NCBI RefSeq assembly: GCF_024171995.1
Contig: NZ_JAMTCT010000002.1
Coordinates: forward strand, 124,001 to 188,000
Origin: Promicromonospora umidemergens
GTDB taxonomy: Bacteria; Actinomycetota; Actinomycetes; Actinomycetales; Cellulomonadaceae
Direction: 5' to 3'
Length of the DNA: 64,000 bases
Shown: positions 59,908 through 64,000 of the stretch, one piece after another
Layout of the letters: each line of letters starts with the position of its first letter
How positions within the stretch are numbered: the first letter of the stretch is position 1
Notes under the pieces: model-generated
Seen by the model: only the letters and a program-made list of their open reading frames with translations
The model's database searches: none
What the model was told of the DNA's origin: nothing
Translations under genes and position numbers: made by a program

Positions 59908-62285
59908 GCGGGCCGGGCGGGGGTCCGGCGCCCGGCCCGGCGTCCGAGCCGGCTCCCGCCCCGTGGGCCGACGCCGTCGGTGGCGTCGCCGGACGGGCCG
60001 GCCTGGACCGGCGGCTGGTCACGGTCGAGCGGCTGCCCACGGGGCGGCCGGGCGCCGCGCCGCACTGCACCGCCGACTACCGGGCCGAGGCGGGGTGGCT
60101 CACGGTCCGCGGGACCTCCGCTGTGGCGGCGTCTGTCGCGCTGGCCCGGTATGTCCGGAGGTACCTGGGCACGCGACTGACCTGGCAACGGCCCCACGTG
60201 AGCCGGAGCTCGCTGCCAGACGCACCCCGCACCACCCTCTCGTCGCCGCACGAGGTGCGGTACTACCTGAACGTCGTGACCTTCGGGTACTCGACACCCT
60301 TCTGGGGCTGGGACCGCTGGGAGCGCGAGATCGACTGGATGGCGCTGCACGGCGTCACGCATCCGCTGATGCTGGTGGCGCACGAGGCGGTACTGGCGGA
60401 GACGTTTCGCCGGGCCGGGCTGCCCGACGCCGAGACCGCCGGGTGGCTGGGCGGTGCCGCGCACCTCCCGTGGACGTTCATGGGCGGGATGCACTCGTTC
60501 GGCGGTCCGCTGCCGGCGCGCTGGGCCGAGCGCCGCGTGGACCTGGCCCGGCGTGTCCTCGGCCGCATGCGCGAGCTCGGCATGACGCCGGTGCTCCCGG
60601 CGTTCGGCGGGCACGTCCCTCCGGCCCTCGTGCTCGCGGCGCCCGACGGCGAGCACCCGACCGGCGAGCACCCGGCCGGCGAGCACCCGCCCGGCGAGAT
60701 CGAGTGGCAGGGCTGGCGCACTCCGGTCCTGCACCCGGGGTCACGGCGTTTCCAGGAGCTGTTCGCGACGTTCGCACAGGTCCAGCACGAGCTCCTCGGC
60801 CAAGGGTCCGGGTACTTCGCCGTCGACCCGTACATCGAGTCGGTGCCGCCGTCGGGCGACATCGAGTACCTGCGGGCCGCGGGACGTGGGACGTACCGAG
60901 CCCTCGCCAGCGCCGATCCCGACGCGGTCTGGGTGCTCCAGGGCTGGCCCTTCCACTACCAGGGCGCGTTCTGGACGCCGGACCGCGTGGCTGCGTACCT
61001 GCGCGACGTGCCCGCCGACAGGACGCTCGTCCTGGACCTCTGGGGCGAGCACGCGCCGCTGCACACCGCGCTCCTCGCCGACGGCGCCCCGCTCGCCGGG
61101 CGGCCCTGGGTCTGGTGCGCGCTGCACAACTTCGGGGGCAGGCCCGCACTCTTCGGCGACCTGCGCGGCCTCGTCCGGGACGTCCGCGCCCTGCACGACG
61201 GCGTCCCGCACCTCCGCGGCGTCGGACTGGCCCCGGAGGCGATCGAGAACAACGAGGTCTTCTACGAGCTCGCGACCGATCTCGCCTGGGACGACGCGCC
61301 ACGCTCCCCCGCGGACCTCGACGCCTGGCTCGACCGTTTCGTGCTGGACCGGTACGGGCTGTCGCGGAGTGGGCCGTCCGGGCAAGGGGACGCGGACGCG
61401 CAGGGCGACGCCGACAGGCGGGGCGAGGACGGCGGAGGGCCGGACGGCGTGCCGTCGGGGCTCGCCGGTGGGCACATATCAGACCCGGCTGGGCTGGCGC
61501 TACGCGCTTGGCACACTATTACTTCCACGGTCTACGGCGCCGGCCGCACCCGCTCCATCCCGACGCCGGTCATCGCCCGCCCCTGGGCAGCCGCTCTCCC
61601 GTTCCCCGCCCAGCGCGCTGCGGGCGAGGCGGTCGACGACGCGCCGCCCACGCCGTCGTCCGACGTGGATGCCGAGAACGACCCGGCCGCCGACGCCGCG
61701 CTCCCCCGCCTCGCCGAGGCGGTGCGGGACCTCACCGAAACCCTCGACACGATGCCGGGCACCGCGCCTGGACACGCCCGGGACGTCCTGGCCGCCGACG
61801 TCGCCGAGCTCGCCGGCCACGTCCTCGCGCAGGGCACCCGGGTGCACGTGCGCGGCATCCTGGCGGCGGCGCGCTCCGGCGACCCGGACAGCGTCCGCGC
61901 CCACATGGGCCGCCTGCGCACCGACCTGCTGGCGCTCGACGACCTGGCGGGCGCCCGGCCCGAGACCCGGGTCGCCACCTGGGTCGACGCCGCCCGCGCC
62001 TGGGGCGACACCGATCTGGAGCGGGATGCGATGGAACGCGAGGCGCGGAGCCTGGTCAGCGTCTGGGGTGAGCAGCACAACGGCCTGCACGACTACTCCG
62101 GCAGGCACTGGCAGGGCCTCGTCAGGGACCTCTACCTGCCGCGCTGGCACGCCTGGGCGGACTGGCTGGCCGACGCCGCGGCGTCGGGTCCGGTGCCGCC
62201 CGACGCGAACCCGAGCGCGCTGCGCGAGCGGATCGTCAGCATCGAGGAGGCGTGGCGAGGCGGGGTCCGGCCCGGGACCGAGTAG
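59904..62285 (+). CDS. Alpha-N-acetylglucosaminidase-like glycoside hydrolase, GH89
   Basis: This is a 793-residue relative of NAGLU. The N-terminal small domain is followed by YYLNVVTFGYSTPFWGWDRW, EIDWMALHGVTHPLMLVAHE and PWTFMGGMHSFGGPLPARW, all NAGLU-like. The catalytic acid/base Glu fits YIESVPPSGDIEYLRAAG, with VWVLQGWPFHYQGAFW after it; the nucleophile Glu fits GVGLAPEAIENNEVFYELAT. It has no signal peptide, so it should act on imported sugar. It contains a GEHP tandem repeat and a low-complexity Gly/Asp/Gln insert before ALRAWHTITSTVYG. A GTG start overlaps the oxidoreductase stop. Confidence 0.88.
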   Translation: MSGPGGGPAPGPASEPAPAPWADAVGGVAGRAGLDRRLVTVERLPTGRPGAAPHCTADYRAEAGWLTVRGTSAVAASVALARYVRRYLGTRLTWQRPHVSRSSLPDAPRTTLSSPHEVRYYLNVVTFGYSTPFWGWDRWEREIDWMALHGVTHPLMLVAHEAVLAETFRRAGLPDAETAGWLGGAAHLPWTFMGGMHSFGGPLPARWAERRVDLARRVLGRMRELGMTPVLPAFGGHVPPALVLAAPDGEHPTGEHPAGEHPPGEIEWQGWRTPVLHPGSRRFQELFATFAQVQHELLGQGSGYFAVDPYIESVPPSGDIEYLRAAGRGTYRALASADPDAVWVLQGWPFHYQGAFWTPDRVAAYLRDVPADRTLVLDLWGEHAPLHTALLADGAPLAGRPWVWCALHNFGGRPALFGDLRGLVRDVRALHDGVPHLRGVGLAPEAIENNEVFYELATDLAWDDAPRSPADLDAWLDRFVLDRYGLSRSGPSGQGDADAQGDADRRGEDGGGPDGVPSGLAGGHISDPAGLALRAWHTITSTVYGAGRTRSIPTPVIARPWAAALPFPAQRAAGEAVDDAPPTPSSDVDAENDPAADAALPRLAEAVRDLTETLDTMPGTAPGHARDVLAADVAELAGHVLAQGTRVHVRGILAAARSGDPDSVRAHMGRLRTDLLALDDLAGARPETRVATWVDAARAWGDTDLERDAMEREARSLVSVWGEQHNGLHDYSGRHWQGLVRDLYLPRWHAWADWLADAAASGPVPPDANPSALRERIVSIEEAWRGGVRPGTE
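60648..60698 (+). repeat. 15-nt in-frame tandem repeat (Gly-Glu-His-Pro-x)
   Basis: Three 15-nt units encode GEHPT, GEHPA and GEHPP, followed by a partial GE unit, in a surface loop of the GH89 protein. It is likely a recent slippage expansion. Confidence 0.85.
61500..61521. repeat. Att-like repeat, copy 2 (inside the GH89 gene)
   Basis: The 17 bases at 61505-61521 (CGCTTGGCACACTATTA) equal those at 54424-54440. Including the flanking CTACG, the copies differ only by a 2-nt indel. Here it encodes A-W-H-T-I-T using codons (ACT, ATT) rare in this DNA. Confidence 0.55.
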
Positions 62286-62295
62286 TCGGCAAGAG

Positions 62296-62333
62296 GTCAG
62301 GTGGTCGGCACCTCGGAATGCCGACCACCTGAC
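62296..62333. terminator. Bidirectional terminator hairpin
   Basis: Perfect 15-bp arms (GTCAGGTGGTCGGCA and complement) close an 8-nt loop between the convergent GH89 and uridylyltransferase genes. Confidence 0.85.
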
Positions 62334-62362
62334 GTTCTACCGACCACGCACTCGCCCAGGGC

Positions 62363-63784
62363 TCAGAACCCGTCCGGGCCCACCGTCGCGCCGTCGGGCA
62401 CCGTGCCGCCGTCGCCCGCGAGGGACGCCTTGCCCTCGACCCGCACGCCCGGACCGAACGTCCAGTCGCCCTGGACGGTCAGCGAGTCCGCGTCGCGCAG
62501 CGACGGCGCGCCAGCGGCGAACCGCTCGGTGAAGGGCTCGATCAGCTTGTAGTACCTCTTGTCGAGGTCCACGAGCGGCGCGAGGGCCTGCGCCTCGAGC
62601 CGGTAGTCGGACGTCAGGTCGTAGACGTCGGAGCGCAGCACGAGCAGGTCGTTGGTCGTCTTGACCGGCAGGAACCGGGACCGCTCCACCTCGATCGCCG
62701 TCGCGCCCTCGAAGACGGCGACCGCCGCACCCATCGCGGACTCGATCTGCACCACCTCGGGCGACGTCGCGTCGGCCGGGTCGACCGTCTTGTCGTTGCG
62801 GATCAGCGGGAGCTCCAGCACGCCCGACGTCCGCTCGAGCTCGGCAGCCAGCGCCTCGAGGTCGAACCAGAGGTTGTTCGTGTGGAAGAACGGGTGACGG
62901 GTGGCGTCGAGGGAGATGGCGACGTCGTCGGGGTGGGTCTGCGCGGTCTCGCGCTGGACGATGCGGCCGTCGCTCTTGCGGACCACGAGCTGGCCGCCCT
63001 TGACGTCGGCCGGCGTCTTGCGGCAGAGCTCGGCGGCGTACGGGGCGCCGGAGGCCGCGAACCAGCCGGCGATCGTGGCGTCCGGCGTCGCGCCGAGGTT
63101 GTCGGAGTTGGAGACGCACATGTACCGGAAGCCCGCGTCGAGCAGGGCGACGACGACGCCGGAGGCGTGCAGCGCCGGGTACAGGTCACCGTGGCCCGGC
63201 GGGCACCACTCGAGATCCGGGTCCTGCTCCCAGGTGACCGGCGTGAGGTCCGCGCTGAGGAGCTTGGGCTCGCGGTTCTGCAGGAAGTCGACGGGCAGCC
63301 CGTCGACGGCGAGGTCCGGGTAGCGCTCCAGCGCCGCGAGGGAGTCGTCGCGGGTGCGGAACGAGTTCATGAACAGCAGCGGGAGGCGCGCGCCGGTGGC
63401 CTGCCGGGCGGCACGGACCTGTCCGACGATGATGTCGAGGAACGTGAGCATCTCGGGCTCGGCGCCGGGTTCGCCGCTGGTAGGTGCGGACCGCACCGGC
63501 AGCAGCGACTTCGCCTGGTCCATGCCCATGGACGTGCCGAGCCCGCCGTTGAGCTTGAGCATCGCGGTCCTGCCGAGGGCGGCGGCCGCCTCGTCGTCGC
63601 CGATCGCCAGCTCCGCGCGGTTCGGGATGTCGACCAGCGGGTCGATGTCACCCTCGCGGATCAGGCCGGTCTCACCCGCCTGGAGCAGGTGATAGAACCG
63701 CGTGAACGTCTCGATGGCGGCGGGTGCCACGCCGGCTTCGGTCATCTTGGTGCGGGCCTGCTCGAGCCCGGTGGGGTCCGTCAT
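62363..63784 (-). CDS. UTP-glucose-1-phosphate uridylyltransferase, UDPGP (eukaryotic-like) type
   Basis: This enzyme makes UDP-glucose from UTP and glucose-1-phosphate. The 473-residue protein belongs to the UDPGP family rather than the bacterial GalU family: MLKLNGGLGTSMGMDQAKSL (nucleotide-binding motif), LPLLFMNSFRTRDDSLAAL, DLEWCPPGHGDLYPALHASG, YMCVSNSDNLGATPDATIAG and FFHTNNLWFDLEAL. It ends in a left-handed beta-helix-type tail. ATG 63784 lies 6 nt after TAGCCT (leaderless). With galE in the same window it supplies nucleotide sugars. Confidence 0.94.
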   Translation of the reverse strand: MTDPTGLEQARTKMTEAGVAPAAIETFTRFYHLLQAGETGLIREGDIDPLVDIPNRAELAIGDDEAAAALGRTAMLKLNGGLGTSMGMDQAKSLLPVRSAPTSGEPGAEPEMLTFLDIIVGQVRAARQATGARLPLLFMNSFRTRDDSLAALERYPDLAVDGLPVDFLQNREPKLLSADLTPVTWEQDPDLEWCPPGHGDLYPALHASGVVVALLDAGFRYMCVSNSDNLGATPDATIAGWFAASGAPYAAELCRKTPADVKGGQLVVRKSDGRIVQRETAQTHPDDVAISLDATRHPFFHTNNLWFDLEALAAELERTSGVLELPLIRNDKTVDPADATSPEVVQIESAMGAAVAVFEGATAIEVERSRFLPVKTTNDLLVLRSDVYDLTSDYRLEAQALAPLVDLDKRYYKLIEPFTERFAAGAPSLRDADSLTVQGDWTFGPGVRVEGKASLAGDGGTVPDGATVGPDGF

Positions 63785-63841
63785 GGGCACAGGCTATGCG
63801 AAGCCGGGGCCGCTCGAAGCGCGCGGTCGCGCGACGTGCGG

Positions 63842-64000
63842 CTACTCGAAGCGGGAGGTGTCGCCCGCGCCCTCGCGGACCACCTGCGGGTAGCCGTCGG
63901 ACCAGTCGACGACCGTGGTCGGCTCGGTCCCCGCGTCCCCGCCGTCGACGACGGCGTCGAGCAGGTGGTCGAGCTCCTCCTTGATGGTCCAGCCGTCGGT
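63842..64000 (-). CDS. Sua5/YciO/YrdC family protein, C-terminal part
   Basis: These are the last 52 residues of a gene starting beyond the right edge: TDGWTIKEELDHLLDAVVDG, GDAGTEPTTVVDWSDGYPQV and VREGAGDTSRFE. The EPTTVVD and VVREGAGD segments are typical of the YciO/Sua5 (threonylcarbamoyl-AMP synthase-like) family. It ends with TAG at 63842, 57 bp before the uridylyltransferase start. Whether it is a true TsaC/Sua5 or a YciO paralogue cannot be decided from this part. Confidence 0.75.
   Translation of the reverse strand, partial: TDGWTIKEELDHLLDAVVDGGDAGTEPTTVVDWSDGYPQVVREGAGDTSRFE

Overview
The window looks like chromosome from a very GC-rich actinobacterium. Supporting features are RbpA, a pafB-pafC-tatA-tatC-helY block, ANTAR, WYL, Lsr2-like and CGNR domains, many GTG starts, many ATGA/GTGA gene overlaps, and recurrent leaderless-type promoters (TANNNT 6-7 nt before the start codon). 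The ectABCD operon, a eukaryotic-type UDP-glucose pyrophosphorylase and pafBC without pafA fit a Micrococcales lineage such as Promicromonosporaceae or Cellulomonadaceae. That placement is inference. No rRNA, tRNA, CRISPR array or insertion sequence was recognised.

Layout. 1-9.5 kb: end of an AraC regulator, a P-loop kinase-like protein, a GAF-ANTAR regulator, malic enzyme, GNAT, tyrosine phosphatase, RNase Z, a small membrane protein, a degenerate exonuclease-fold/Lsr2-like fusion and GalE. 9.6-12 kb: a LysE exporter and a tyrosine recombinase with an unusual inserted peptidoglycan-binding-like module. 12-13.7 kb: a DGPF/ECF42 sigma pair with a matching promoter. 13.7-25 kb: regulator/enzyme pairs (double-MerR with erythromycin esterase-like, AraC with NmrA-like, CGNR with epoxide hydrolase, HTH repressor with MFS exporter, SDR with TetR), several with visible operator-like repeats. 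25-32.3 kb: accessory-looking DNA with a KfrA-like coiled-coil protein, an XRE/SnoaL pair, a hydrolase remnant, a lipoprotein, a Pro/Ala-rich protein and a CE1758/CE1759 flavin pair.

32.6-44.8 kb is core: rbpA, lnt, an amidohydrolase, helY-tatC-tatA-orf-pafC-pafB, and DUF3866. 44.7-49 kb: a DUF4129/MoxR/DUF58 operon of five overlapping genes. 49-53 kb: dps and the ectABCD operon for ectoine and hydroxyectoine. 53-62.3 kb: GNAT, a truncated recombinase-like protein, a YigZ/IMPACT protein, then a sugar-uptake operon (solute-binding protein, two permeases, Gfo/Idh/MocA oxidoreductase, cytoplasmic GH89 hexosaminidase). The end holds a UDPGP-type uridylyltransferase and the C-terminus of a Sua5/YciO protein.

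Functional links. The sugar operon would import and cleave an alpha-GlcNAc-type glycoside but has no ATPase gene of its own. The ect operon and Dps are stress functions. PafBC is the transcriptional activator of the DNA-damage response in mycobacteria. The strongest candidates for something undescribed are the recombinase with the inserted module, the pseudo-exonuclease/Lsr2 fusion, the chromosomal KfrA-like locus with its dense repeats, and a 17-bp exact repeat linking the truncated recombinase to the GH89 gene 7 kb away.
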